Shown piece after piece: positions 41,852 through 51,720 of a stretch of DNA of 64,000 nucleotides. Position 1 is the first letter of the stretch. Each line of letters starts with the position of its first letter. The stretch comes from Ectobius pallidus (Eukaryota; Arthropoda; Insecta; Blattodea; Ectobiidae). The translations under genes and the position numbers were made by a program. Under the pieces are notes generated by a model that worked only from the letters and a program-made list of their open reading frames with translations, made no database searches and had not been told where the DNA came from. The stretch lies in NCBI GenBank assembly GCA_964059195.1, contig CAXKWD010000007.1:54597620-54661619 (forward strand), in the 5' to 3' direction.

Positions 41852-42500
41852 ATGAAGAAAAAAGTGCATACCAAGCTGAGCTATTTACCTTACGTCCATA
41901 ACTATAAGTATATAATATAACAGTGTAACAACATGTAACATTAGGCCTACAATATGACATTATAAATAACATTTCTCTTAGTTATCTGACTGTGAGCTCA
42001 ACTTGTAGACGTGAACTAGTTAATTATATCAAACTTAACTTCTTTAGTAATATATTAATGTGTTTTTTCCATTTTAATTTACTGCCAACTGTTAGACCTA
42101 AATACTTTATTTCATGTACTCTTTCCAGTTCTAGGCATTTACATGATGTCAACCTATTGGAATTGTGTAAATGATATTTTAACTTACATTCCATCTTCAG
42201 TTTTGGCTTTTGGGTAAATATCGCATGTTTTTATTCTGTTATCTTCTAGCCATCCTCTGAATGCCTCAGTATCGAATTTGCATATCTAAAGTTAGCTTGG
42301 TAGTAATTCACCGATAATAATTATTGCATTTAATCAGTGAAAATTTATATTGAGTGAAAATACACTTTTATATCTTTTTCTATTATTGGTGGTGTTTTAT
42401 TTATTTATTTATTCCAATTTTTCCTTATTTTTCCAATTTTTCCAGAAATTTTCCCGGAAATTTTTCCAAAAAATATTTTTCCGGAAAAATAACAACACTA

Positions 42501-43608
42501 GGCTTTGCAGAGTATTCTAATTGCCCTTTTTTGTAAAATAAATATTTTTTTACAATAGCTACTTGAACCCCAAAGGGTAATACCATAAGACAGTACACTT
42601 TGTATTTGAGAAAAATAAACAGTGAGCAGTATATTTTTGTCAACTGTACCACTTAGTCTTCTTAACACATAAAGTCTCTTTGCCATTTTCTTAATAATAA
42701 AATCAATATGGAAATTCCATGATAAGTTTGAATCCAAACATATTCCTAGAAATTTTAGAGTATTATTATGGTTTATTGGATTTGAGTTACTTCTGCTATA
42801 ACTAAAAGATATATCACAAATTTTATTTGTATTGAGGGACAAATTATTAGCAGCACACCAGTCTTGTAATAAAATTAAACTAGAGTCTAACTTGTCTGGT
42901 ATTCCTTCTTTAGTTTTACAGCTTACTTTAAGACCTAAATCGTCTGCAAACAGTAATCCATTTGTTCCTGCGCTATCAATATTTACAGGTAAGTCATTGA
43001 TATATATGTTAAAGAGTATAGGTCCAAGAATAGACCCTTGAGGAACCCCATACTCAACTAACCTGCCTTTAGAATAAGTTCCGTTCTTAAAAACAAATTG
43101 TATTCTTTTTGACAAATAGGAAATAAAAAGTTTAATTGAATTTTTATCAAATCCATAATAAAAAAGTTTTTTACTTAATGTAGGCCTACTATGATTGACA
43201 GTGTCGAAGGCTTTTGACATATCAAAAGACCTGAAACTTACCTTTTTCTAAGTCATTGACTACATGATCAACAAGCTTGATAACATCATTAGTCGTACTC
43301 CTATGAGGTCTATAGCCATATTGTTTATCTGTAAATATGCTTGATTTCACAAAATGGTTTGATATTTGGCCATGAAGTAACGTTTCAAAGACTTTAGAGA
43401 TAACAGGTACTATAGATATCGGTCTATAATTGTTTTCTAACTTTCTATCACCTTTTTTGTACACTGGGACGACTTTGATATTTTTTAGCTTATTAGGAAA
43501 AGCACAGCCATTTATTAAGCATTCGTTAAAAATATAAGTTAATACTTCACTAATGAAAAAAGCATAGATCTTCATAATGAAGGGCTGATGCCATATATGT
43601 CTAAACAT
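42501..43608 (-). pseudogene. LINE-G ORF2, reverse transcriptase core (one frameshift)
   Basis: First frame (43222..43608): LTYIFNECLINGCAFPNKLK, VVPVYKKGDRKLENNYRPIS, YGYRPHRSTTNDVI. The second frame starts just upstream of 43220: DMSKAFDTVNHSRPTLSKK (palm Asp), GVPQGSILGPILFNIYINDL, LLFADDLGL (catalytic pair), LKFLGICLDSNLSWNFHI and KKIFILQKRAIRILCKA, ending exactly at hAT-G. A one-base shift lies near 43215..43235. The RP in NHSRPTLSKK comes from a TAGGCCTA insertion (43181..43188). CR1/jockey group. Confidence 0.9.
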
Positions 43609-44880
43609 TTACTATTATTTCATTGATTAATTTTAGTAAACATGTTTTCCACCAGCGGATCGTACAGGGTGTTGCACTCTTTTATTAGAATTAGATGCAT
43701 ACAAATACATACTAAGATTACTTGCAACCTGATAATATATAAATACTCGCTTCGCTCATTTGGGGCTCTGTGATTTTTCAGAAAAAAATTTTTTTTTATG
43801 AACTGACACTGTAACGAAAGTAGAGTCTTTGTATTTAGACTGCCGTAGCCCATAATTACTGTTTAGCCATACTAAACCTTTTAAAAGGAGTGCAGAACGA
43901 CTTTAAGGGTTTTCTGGTGTAAAAATTTAAAAATTTGAAGTTTTTGGAATTTTCTCGTCGGTTACACGCTAAAAGCTATAAGTTTGTCACCTAGAAGTTT
44001 GTAAACATTAATGCCAGTAAAAATTTTAGAAGTTTTTTGGGTGGTTAAAATTAAAATTGTGAAGCTTTTGGAATTTTTCCATCGATTATAGGCTAAAGCT
44101 ATAAGCCTGCCAAATGTCAAGTTTCTAGCTCATGGGGAAGTGGCTAAACATTAATGTCAGTGAATGGGTGATTTAGACTGTGCTAGATGTGAATGACGTT
44201 AGACTAAACAGTTTTCCACACTTGTAGGACAGCTAGAAACACCAAATTCGGCATACTTATGAAAGTTGAATGTGTCAATATTTCTGCTACATATTATGAT
44301 TTTAGCTGTTCTATAAATCGTAAAAAAAATTAAGTTACTTAATGTGTACACAATTTAGTTAAAATAAAAATATGTAACTCTATCTAAGGCATAACCGATG
44401 GAGATACAACAAAAAGTCACAGGAGCAAAGTGATTACATTGGCAATTGGCATCTGTGTGAGGGACTTCATAGTTCGCGCGCTTGGACAAGGGAAACCTTG
44501 CTTTCAGAGCAGCCGACGCGACAGAGAAGACAAGCACCTTGTTGCAGAACTACAAGCGACGACTAAAACGTTTAAACCCAGGGCGGGTTACGCACCCGTT
44601 ACTAGCCGGCAAGATGAGGCAGCAAGTCGTCGCATTTCCAAAGCCACGACCTCCGCGCATTTACATGTTTAAATGATTTTAAATAGCTAAAATTCATGGA
44701 GGCATGTTTCCAGTCAATAAGAACCTATGACAAAGACGATTTGGAAGTAATAAAAAGTCTAAATATTCTTTACATTCAAAACTGGTCATTGTGCAACACT
44801 GCAACATGATCAGAGGCCGCCACTGTTTTCCACACTGACTTTTTGAAATACAAAACTTTTTTCTGGTCTAGGATACTTAT
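43609..44880. other. unassigned insert or deletion scar within LINE-G
   Basis: LINE-G coding sequence is lost between about 44880 and 43608, where roughly 1.27 kb of other sequence lies. At 43910..44200 two diverged copies of a 150-bp unit (TTTTTGGAATTTTCTCGTCG / CTTTTGGAATTTTTCCATCG) are visible. At 44450..44660 there is a GC-richer patch with no recognised gene. I could not define element ends. Confidence 0.4.
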
Positions 44881-45555
44881 TAATATAGAAAGTGCAATCA
44901 TGATTGCTGATAGGAATACTAAGTTACTACTGACTTTATTTCCATGGTCTATGAAAAAATTGTTAAACTTATCAGGTGTTATTTCACTAGGCAAGACTTG
45001 TGCTTTACAGTTATTATTTATAAGTTTATTGGTGATCTGCCATATCGTTTTACTTTTATTTTTTTTTAGTTTTTAACTAACTTAGTCCATTAAAATACTG
45101 TATTTTTGCATTTTTGATTGGTTGCTTGTAATTTTTTTCAAAGCTTTGTATTTATCTCTTAACTGATTGTTATTGAAAATCTTACTTAAGTCGTATATCT
45201 TATCACATTGTTCTTTAAGTTTATGTAGTTCATTATTGTACCATTTATTATCAGATTTAGTTTTTTTATTTCTTGAAGTAATTAGTGGAAAGGCACCATT
45301 GACCGCCCACATAAACAAGTCATGAAAATCTTTAAATTTATCATCTATATTTTTTGGACTATATACCCCTAACCAATTCATTTCTCTTAACATACTGATA
45401 AACATTTTAACATTATCATCATTGACTAATCTTAGTAACTGTTTTGGTGCACTGACATTATAATCATGATTTATACCTGAATTCACATTGAAACTTAATA
45501 GAATACTATTATGATCTGATAATAAAGTGTGTAGGCTATCACTTTTGATGACCAT
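44881..45555 (-). pseudogene. LINE-G ORF2, end of endonuclease and EN-RT linker
   Basis: Minus strand: LLSDHNSILLSFNV (the SDH signature ending the endonuclease), QLLRLVNDDNVKMFISMLRE, KWYNNELHKLKEQCDKIYDL, ALKKITSNQSKMQK. After a stop comes QITNKLINNCKAQVLPSEIT and DKFNNFFIDHGNKVSS, the linker before RT. The N-terminal endonuclease blocks are missing because of an internal deletion at about 45545. Confidence 0.8.
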
Positions 45556-46233
45556 TTAGTTTTGTGTATGTCCGTTACTACTTTCAACTTTGTTGTGGTT
45601 GCTTTATCCTGTACTATTTTGCATATTACATGTGCTAATTGTTTCTTACCTGCTAAGTTAAAATGTAGTCCATGGTTGGTAAACAGATTTCTACCAGAGT
45701 TAGAGATACATTTAGAAAGGTAACATTTTTAAAGTGTTTACAAATACCACTGTACCTTTTGTTAGCTACATCTTTTTCTTTATTTACGATAGACCAGTCA
45801 TTTAAATCATGACGTTGTGGTATTCCAACTACAATACTAACACATTAGTATAGGTTAGTTGACTTAGCGTTTTCTTGAGCGTCTTAACTGCTTCATCAAT
45901 CTCATTTCTAAATACATCATTAGCTCCACCAACTAAAATAACCAAGTCTTTTTTAGTCAAACTAGCACAGTCTTTTTCTATTTCCAAAGTCACCTGTTCG
46001 AATTTAGCACTAGGTTTCACTGTTGCATTAGTAAAGAATTCAGTTTTCAAGCAGGACGCATTAACAATATACGATAAACTGCGTCCATGGCTATCTCCAA
46101 ATATTTTGATTTTCCTCTTTCCAGTTGATTTGGATTTATAAGATCTAATAGGGATTAGGTTATTTACTTGGTCTTCATCACACACGTCATCAGTTTGTAG
46201 TAGGTCAAATTTATTCATACTCTTGAAATCCAT
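45556..46233 (-). pseudogene. LINE-G ORF1 fragment, SGNH/GDSL esterase-type
   Basis: The frame 45829..46233 reads KRKIKIFGDSHGRSLSYIVN (SGNH block I, catalytic Ser), ASLTKKDLVILVGGANDVFR (block III, GxND), and downstream, in another frame, GRNLFTNHGLHFNLAGKKQL (the H-containing block V). SGNH esterase-like ORF1 proteins are known from CR1-group LINEs, where they are thought to help membrane or RNP association. The N-terminus is cut at 46233 by a MITE-M copy. The C-terminus reads into the remaining endonuclease end after the deletion. Confidence 0.85.
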
Positions 46234-46234
46234 G

Positions 46235-46530
46235 ATCTAGCGAATTCTTCGAGGATAAGCAGGCTGACAAACCATTGGGTACAAGGCAAACCTGTGGGTA
46301 CTCTCAAACTTTTAATATTTGGTACAAGGGGCACCTTTGAATTTGTAATATTAGGTACAAGGGGCACTCGCGCAGTTTTAATATTTGGTACAAGGGGCAC
46401 TCTCGCATTTTTAATATTTGGTATGGTCGGGAGTGTCGGCGACAATATACAAGGATAGTTTGTTGCCATGCTTCGCTGAGAAACAAAATGTGAATATCGA
46501 GTGGGAGGAGCTTAAACTGCGCCTTATATT
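46235..46530. mobile_element. MITE-M copy 2, four-unit internal minisatellite
   Basis: Inverse relative to 25316..25620. Contains four units of about 31 bp (TTTAATATTTGGTACAAGGG-type), against two in copy 1. Ends with CTTAAACTGCGCCTTATATT at about 46530. The 46235 side abuts the truncated LINE-G ORF1. Confidence 0.8.
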
Positions 46531-47164
46531 TGTCTTTTGCCTTTATTTTAACTGCATTGTCCTGTCGTATAACGGTGACACGAATTGATCAGTTAATCTA
46601 AAATAGTCTTGAAGAAAAATTGCTATTTTTTTAAAAATAGAAGCAGAAATCCTTTTGGGGAAAAAATAGTTTTCTGCTGCACACTAGGCTCCTCCCATGA
46701 ACTGTCTAATGTGACCCGCCTCGGAAGGCGGGGTTTAGGGTTTCATCGCAGAAGAGATTCAATGTAAGACATAATAAACATCGGGCTAATCAGTATATTG
46801 CTCCTAAACTAACCTAACAAAACCTGTCACTGACCTAGAATTTACCTATTATTATTTAACTAAATACAGAAACTTTTTACCCTTCCACACCTTTCATAAA
46901 ACAGCATTACGACTTTCAAGGAAGCCATGGTACAATAGGTGCGTATGCAGGCTCGGAAGCGAGGGGAAGGAACCGGCAGGCTATTCAAGTCTAATACAAA
47001 ATTCAGAATGCCCTCCTAAATTAATATCACTGTTCATAACCTAACTGCCACTGAACTAGAATTTTGGGAGAATTCAGAATGCCCTACTAAATTAATAAAG
47101 TAATTTTACTACGGTACAATTGTAATTTTCGTAACTGAGCAAGTACAAAGCCGTGATAGGAGAT
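46531..47164. other. non-coding stretch with three CCTAA-rich repeat copies
   Basis: Variants of the dispersed ATTCAGAATGCCCTACTAAA...CATAACCTAACTGCCACT repeat lie at about 46790..46850, 46990..47055 and 47065..47095. No gene. Confidence 0.6.
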
Positions 47165-48660
47165 GTAGGGGAAGCAAGTAAGATTTATGCGATACATAAA
47201 TCTATTTGATGTGTGTTTTCCATTTAAAAAAGTAATATTTGATCATAACAGAAATTCTCAAAATAAGGGTAGACCTGCTTGGTATAGTAATGCTTTAGAC
47301 TATAAGAGAAAACAGATTTTAGCATTAAACACTATCCACAAGGTAACAGGATCCAGTAACGTACTGAAAGTGTACAAAGATCTCAGAAGAGAATACAGAA
47401 GTGATCTGAAAAAATCCAAATTGGAACATAATGCCAAACTAATTGAAACTTCTGATAATAAATATAATGCAGCATGGCACATTGTCAATAAGGAGATTAA
47501 AACTCCAAATTGTAATATCCCAATACAAGCGGAAGATTTTAGATCATAATTTTCGAATGTCGTCCAACAGGTTAATGAAGAAACTACAAATCAATTTATG
47601 GAGTATTTAGTCACATCTGAGGAAAACAAAATAATTCCAAATGATATCAGTTTTAAATGGAAACAGATTTCAGAATACGACGTTTTACGGGTGGTGAATA
47701 ATTTCAAAAATTTCACTAGTAAGGATATATATATATGGTATTAGTAACAGTAGCCTACAATTAAAGCAATTGCTCCATATATATGTAAACCACTCACTTC
47801 ATGCATCAACAATAATTATTGTCTTGCATCTGGATATTTTCCTGATTACCTTAAGACTGCCAAAACAATTCCCATCTATAAGAAAGGGAAAAGAGACAGC
47901 CCCAGTAGTTATAGGCCTATAGCTATTGTACCAATCATGAGTAAGATTTTTGAAGGTATTATTTTAACTCAGTTGTATGATTATTTTATTTGCAATCATT
48001 TATTAACTCCATGCCAATTTGGATTCCGTCCTAAAAGTTCAACCAATAATGCGATACATAGTCTATTGAATAATGTCTATGAGGTCTTTGAAAATAACTC
48101 TTACTCTGAGATAATGCTGTTCGATCTCAGTAAAGCCTTTGACTGTATATCGCATGATCTATTAATAAGAAAATTGCGTTACTATGGAATAACTGGTAAT
48201 GAACTAAGACTTCTAGAATCCTTTATAACTGGACGTTTCTTCATTGTTGAAACAAATGGATTAAGGTCGAGACCGTCACCTATAAAATTTGGTGTTCCTC
48301 AAGGGTCAATTTTAGGCCCATTTTTGTTTTCAATAATGTTAAACGATCTTCCAAATAATATAACAGCAAAACAATACTGTATGCAGATGACTCAACTTTT
48401 CTTACGTCAAATTGCAATCTTGATGATTTAAGGCTACACTCTAATCAAGTATCACATGAAGTATTATTATGTTTCTCAAAAAACAGTTACTAGTAAATAA
48501 GGACAAAACCGAACAAATAATGTTTAGCCTAAGAGATGGTTTACATGAATCTATAAAATTTTTGGGCATTTATTTAGATTCCAAACTGCAGTGGACTACA
48601 CATGTAAAATTTGTCTGTAAATAACTGTCTAGAGTATTATACCTCCTTCGAAAATTAATT
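47165..48660 (+). pseudogene. LINE-H copy 1, EN-RT linker and RT (truncated at both ends)
   Basis: Reads NLFDVCFPFKKVIFDHNRNS, GRPAWYSNALDYKRKQILAL, then after frame breaks SKIFEGIILTQLYDYFICNH, CQFGFRPKSSTNNAIHSLL, LFDLSKAFDCISHDLL (palm Asp), FGVPQGSILGPFLFSIMLND and, shifted, the YADDST region. A frame break coincides with TAGCCTA (47751..47757). Compared with copy 2, an extra ATAT lies at 47725..47735. Ends at about 48660, before the C-terminal part. The TTAA at 48428..48431 is the empty counterpart of the Kolobok-like site in copy 2. Confidence 0.9.
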
Positions 48661-48662
48661 AC

Positions 48663-48728
48663 CAGGGCCCGGATTCTAATGACATGTTATCTTTTTATAA
48701 ATGCTGCATAGATGTTGCCAACTTGTGG
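48663..48728. mobile_element. lone hAT-C left end at the centre of the LINE-H inverted pair
   Basis: CAGGGCCCGGATTCTAATGA and the following 45 bp match the left end of hAT-C at 2534..2598. There is no right end. It joins two oppositely oriented LINE-H copies. Confidence 0.85.
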
Positions 48729-48915
48729 CAGACAAATTTTACATGTGTAGTCCACTGCAGTTTGGAATCTAAATAAATGCCCAAAAATTTTACAGATTCA
48801 TGTAAACCATCTCTTAGGCTAAACATTATTCGTTCGGTTTTGTCCTTATTTACTAAGAAGCTGTTTTTTGAGAAACATAATAATACTTCATGTGATACTT
48901 GATTAGAGTGTAGCC
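48729..48915 (-). pseudogene. LINE-H copy 2, RT segment after the catalytic palm
   Basis: Minus strand encodes DGLHESVKFLGIYLDSKLQW and TTHVKFVC. This is the continuation of copy 2 beyond the Kolobok-like insertion. Nearly identical to 48432..48620 of copy 1, inverted. Confidence 0.9.
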
Positions 48916-49171
48916 TTAAAGGAAAAGTAAACTAAAAATTCAGTATCACTTTCTTCGTACGGATTGAAAGAAAATGTTTTTATTAAATGATATTCACTGT
49001 TAGAAATGTTTTATACCTTCACATTTAATCACAAAACGAATATGTTTATTGTAACGCGGTGGGCGCGTGACGTCACGCCTGACGAGTGCTTGGCTAAGTC
49101 TCGCCCGGTGAAAGAGAGTTCACAGTATTCTGTGAACTGTTACAGTTTTTTAGTGAGTATCTGTTCAAACA

Positions 49172-49840
49172 ATGGTTTATTGTTGTGTTGTGGGGTGTAC
49201 ATACTCATCGTCGAAGAGTGATAACACTCTTAAAATATCTTTCCATCGATTTCCCAACAGAGATAAGTCACCCGAACGTTATAAGCAATGGCCGATAAAA
49301 AGAAAAAAAGAAAAATTTGTTCCTAGTAAATACAGTACGGTTTGTTCACAACATTTTGAAGGAAATGATACCGAGCTTTCGGTACAGTTACGAAAACAGT
49401 TAACTGGAGAAACCCCGCAATCTGTTTAAAAAAGAAGTGCTGTGCCATCACTTCTTTTGCGTGGGAAATCTGAAACACCGCCAATGAAGAAAAGAAAATC
49501 GTCGTACTTGAGGAAGAAGGAAATGAGAGAGTTGTTGCAAGATTCGAACAGTAATCCATCAGTATCCGAGAATGGACAAATCATAAATGTGGAATCTAGT
49601 ATTTATGACGAAAATTCAGTTTCTAACAGCGTAGGCACTCAGTGTGAAATAGGAAATGAAACTTATGTCAATGTTTGCTCAGATTCATTGAATGTTTCTT
49701 CTAGAAATTGTGATTTAGATAGCTTTTTTAGCATTTCAGACATTTCTACTACCGCAAAAGATGATTCTGAATCTGAAAGTGACTCTGTTCGTATCTTGAA
49801 AACTATTTTGTTTTTGAACTGTATTAGCTCTAAGTATTAA
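49172..49840 (+). pseudogene. THAP-domain transposase N-terminus (one in-frame stop, C-terminus lost)
   Basis: From ATG at 49172: MVYCCVVGCTYSSSK, KISFHRFPNRD, RYKQWPIKRKKEKFVPSKYS and TVCSQHFEGND. The C2CH zinc set is C4/C5, C9, C58 and H61, with the conserved Trp40 and FxRFP, a complete THAP DNA-binding domain of about 65 residues. After QSV a TAA at 49427 interrupts what is otherwise one frame. The following KRSAVPSLLL corresponds to the AVPSLF-type motif usual after THAP. The rest is Ser-rich with SVGTQCEIG. No catalytic domain is present. A host THAP gene is unlikely because it sits wholly inside a TTAA-flanked inverted-repeat element. Confidence 0.85.
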
Positions 49841-50115
49841 CTGATAACGCCTGGCAACTAGTGTATCTTTATTTATAATAACGCTATCGAATGAGGCAGG
49901 TTGAGTTATACAGTCCACAACCCCCTTCTGTTCACAAATTACTTCAGAGTCCCAACAACACACACTCTCGTGGCCCTTTTTCATATGTAGGCTATACACA
50001 GCCCACATTCCGTATTTTCTTTTCTTCCTTGCAATTCTTTCAATAATTCCTTGTCATTTTCTTTTCGTGTGAAATTAATTTGTGAATACCGAGATTTGTC
50101 CTTATAAGGTAACAT
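49820..50115 (-). pseudogene. P2RX7-C-like cysteine-rich domain fragment
   Basis: Minus strand: LPYKDKSRYSQINFTRKEND, ELLKELQGRKENTECGLC, then a frame break at TAGCCTA (49988..49994 on plus), then MKKGHESVCCWDSEVICEQK, VVDCITQPASFDSVIINKDT and LVARRYQ. The C-G-x-C...M...ESVCC...CIT...F...N...L pattern resembles the cytoplasmic C-terminal zinc-binding domain of P2X7 receptors, which also occurs in stand-alone invertebrate proteins. The fragment ends near 49840, where it meets the THAP frame from the other strand. Function in the element is unknown. Confidence 0.6.
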
Positions 50116-50374
50116 TGCAGACATCTCTATCAACAACAAACACAAATGAGACTTTGTGGTGTATTAGAAACACAGGCGCGAGCATTACAGTAGCTGTTGT
50201 CCTGCCAGCGAGTTAGTCAGGAGTGACGTCACAGGAGCGTTTTACTTCACCCGTACAAGGCGTAATATTGGGCACCTGAAGTTCACGAGATCACCATTCG
50301 TTTCGTAATTCAAAGCTCCGTGCGATGAGATTAAAATAAGAAAATGGTATTTTTTTAGTTTACCCTTCCTTTAA

Positions 50375-51720
50375 ATCATCAAGATTGCAATTTGACGTAA
50401 GAAAAGTTGAGTCATCTGCATACAGTATTGTTTTTGCTGTTATATTATTTGGAAGATCGTTCAACATTATTGAAAACAAGAATGGGCCTAAAATTGACCC
50501 TTGAGGAACACCAAATTTTATAAGTGACGGTCTCGACCTTAATCCATTTGTTTCAACAATGAAGAAACGTCCAGTTATAAAGGATTCTAGAAGTCTTAGT
50601 TCATTACCAGTTATTCCATAGTAACGCAATTTTCTTATTAATAGATCATGCGATATACAGTCAAAGGCTTTGCTGAGATCGAACAGCATTATCTCAGAGT
50701 AAGAGTTATTTTCAAAGACCTCATAGACATTATTCAATAGACTATGTATCGCATTATTGGTTGAACTTTTAGGACGGGATCCAAATTGGCATGGAGTTAA
50801 TAAATGATTGCAAATAAAATAATCATACAACTGAGTTAAAATAATACCTTCAAAAATCTTACTCATGATTGATACAATAGCTATAGGCCTATAACTACTG
50901 GGACTGTCTCTTTTCCCTTTCTTATAGATAGGAATTGTTTTGGCAGTCTTAAGGTAATCAGGAAAATATCCAGATGCAAGACAATAATTATTGTTGATGC
51001 ATGAAGTGAGTGGTTTACATATATATGGAGCAATTGCTTTAATGGTAGGCTACTGTTACTAATACCATATATATCCTTACTAGTGAATTTTTTGAAATTA
51101 TTCACCACCCGTAAAACGTCGTATTCTGAAATCTGTTTCCATTTAAAACTGATATCATTTGGAATTATTTTGTTTTCCTCAGATGTGACTAAACACTCCA
51201 TAAATTGATTTGTAGTTTCTTGATTAACCTGTTGGACGATATTCGAAAATTATGATCTAAAATCTTCCGCTTGTATTGGGATATTACAATTTGGAGTTTT
51301 AATCTCCTTATTGACAATGTGCCATGCTGCATTATATTTATTATCAGAAGTTTCAATTAGTTTGGCATTATGTTCCAATTTGGATTTTTTCAGATCACTT
51401 CTGTATTCTCATCTGAGATCTTTGTACACTTTCAGTACGTTACTGGATCCTGTTACCTTGTGGGTAGTGTTTAATGCTAAAATCTCTTTTCTCTTATTGT
51501 CTAAAGCATTACTATACCAAGCAGGTCTACCCTTATTTTGAGAATTTCTGTTATGATCAAATATTACTTTTTTAAATGGAAAACACACATCAAATAGATT
51601 TAAAAATATTTCCAAAAAAGCATTAAAATTGTCATAAATTGCAGTTTCCCATTGTACATTAAGATAAAAAATAAAATTATTCATATTGTTTGGGGACATG
51701 TTCCGAGAAAGCACACATTT
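50375..51720 (-). pseudogene. LINE-H copy 2, EN-RT linker and RT
   Basis: Minus strand: FIFYLNVQWETAIYDNFNAF, GRPAWYSNALDNKRKEILAL, WKQISEYDVLRVVNNFKKFT, then a frame break at TAGCCTA (51046..51052), then SKIFEGIILTQLYDYFICNH, FDLSKAFDCISHDLLIRKL, FGVPQGSILGPFLFSIMLND and TILYADDSTFLTSNCNLDDL up to the Kolobok-like insertion. Nearly identical to copy 1. Confidence 0.9.

Larger units (their letters stand above)
35033..42500 (+). mobile_element. hAT-G, 7.5-kb autonomous-type hAT inside LINE-G
   Basis: Ends TAGTGATGTGAGTCGGAAAA and (inverse) TAGTGTTGTTATTTTTCCGG share subterminal TTTTCCGGAAAAAT motifs. Flanks GGCTTTGA (35025..35032) and GGCTTTGC (42501..42508) agree at 7 of 8. Deleting it rejoins LINE-G within the same codon run (ILCKA / KAPHRL). 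The body has a 5' repeat-rich region, a three-exon transposase gene and a Penelope-like element within intron 2. Without the latter it is about 4.5 kb. Confidence 0.9.
48920..50370. mobile_element. Kolobok-like element (1451 bp) with TTAA target duplication
   Basis: Ends AGGAAAAGTAAACTAAAAA and (inverse) AGGAAGGGTAAACTAAAAA are flanked by TTAA at 48916..48919 and 50371..50374. LINE-H copy 1 preserves the unoccupied site with a single TTAA (48428..48431). TTAA targets plus a THAP-domain protein are features of the Kolobok superfamily. Two partial genes face each other inside (THAP on plus, P2RX7-C-like on minus), with their 3' parts missing, so the copy is probably an internal-deletion derivative. 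Confidence 0.85.

Noticed and set aside
47912..47919. TAGGCCTA in LINE-H (also 50884..50891) as an excision scar
   Set aside because: It encodes the conserved Y-R-P-I of the RT, so the octamer is ordinary coding sequence at this site.
49172..49429. Host THAP-domain gene
   Set aside because: The whole gene lies inside a TTAA-flanked inverted-repeat insertion and has an in-frame stop, so a transposon origin explains it better.
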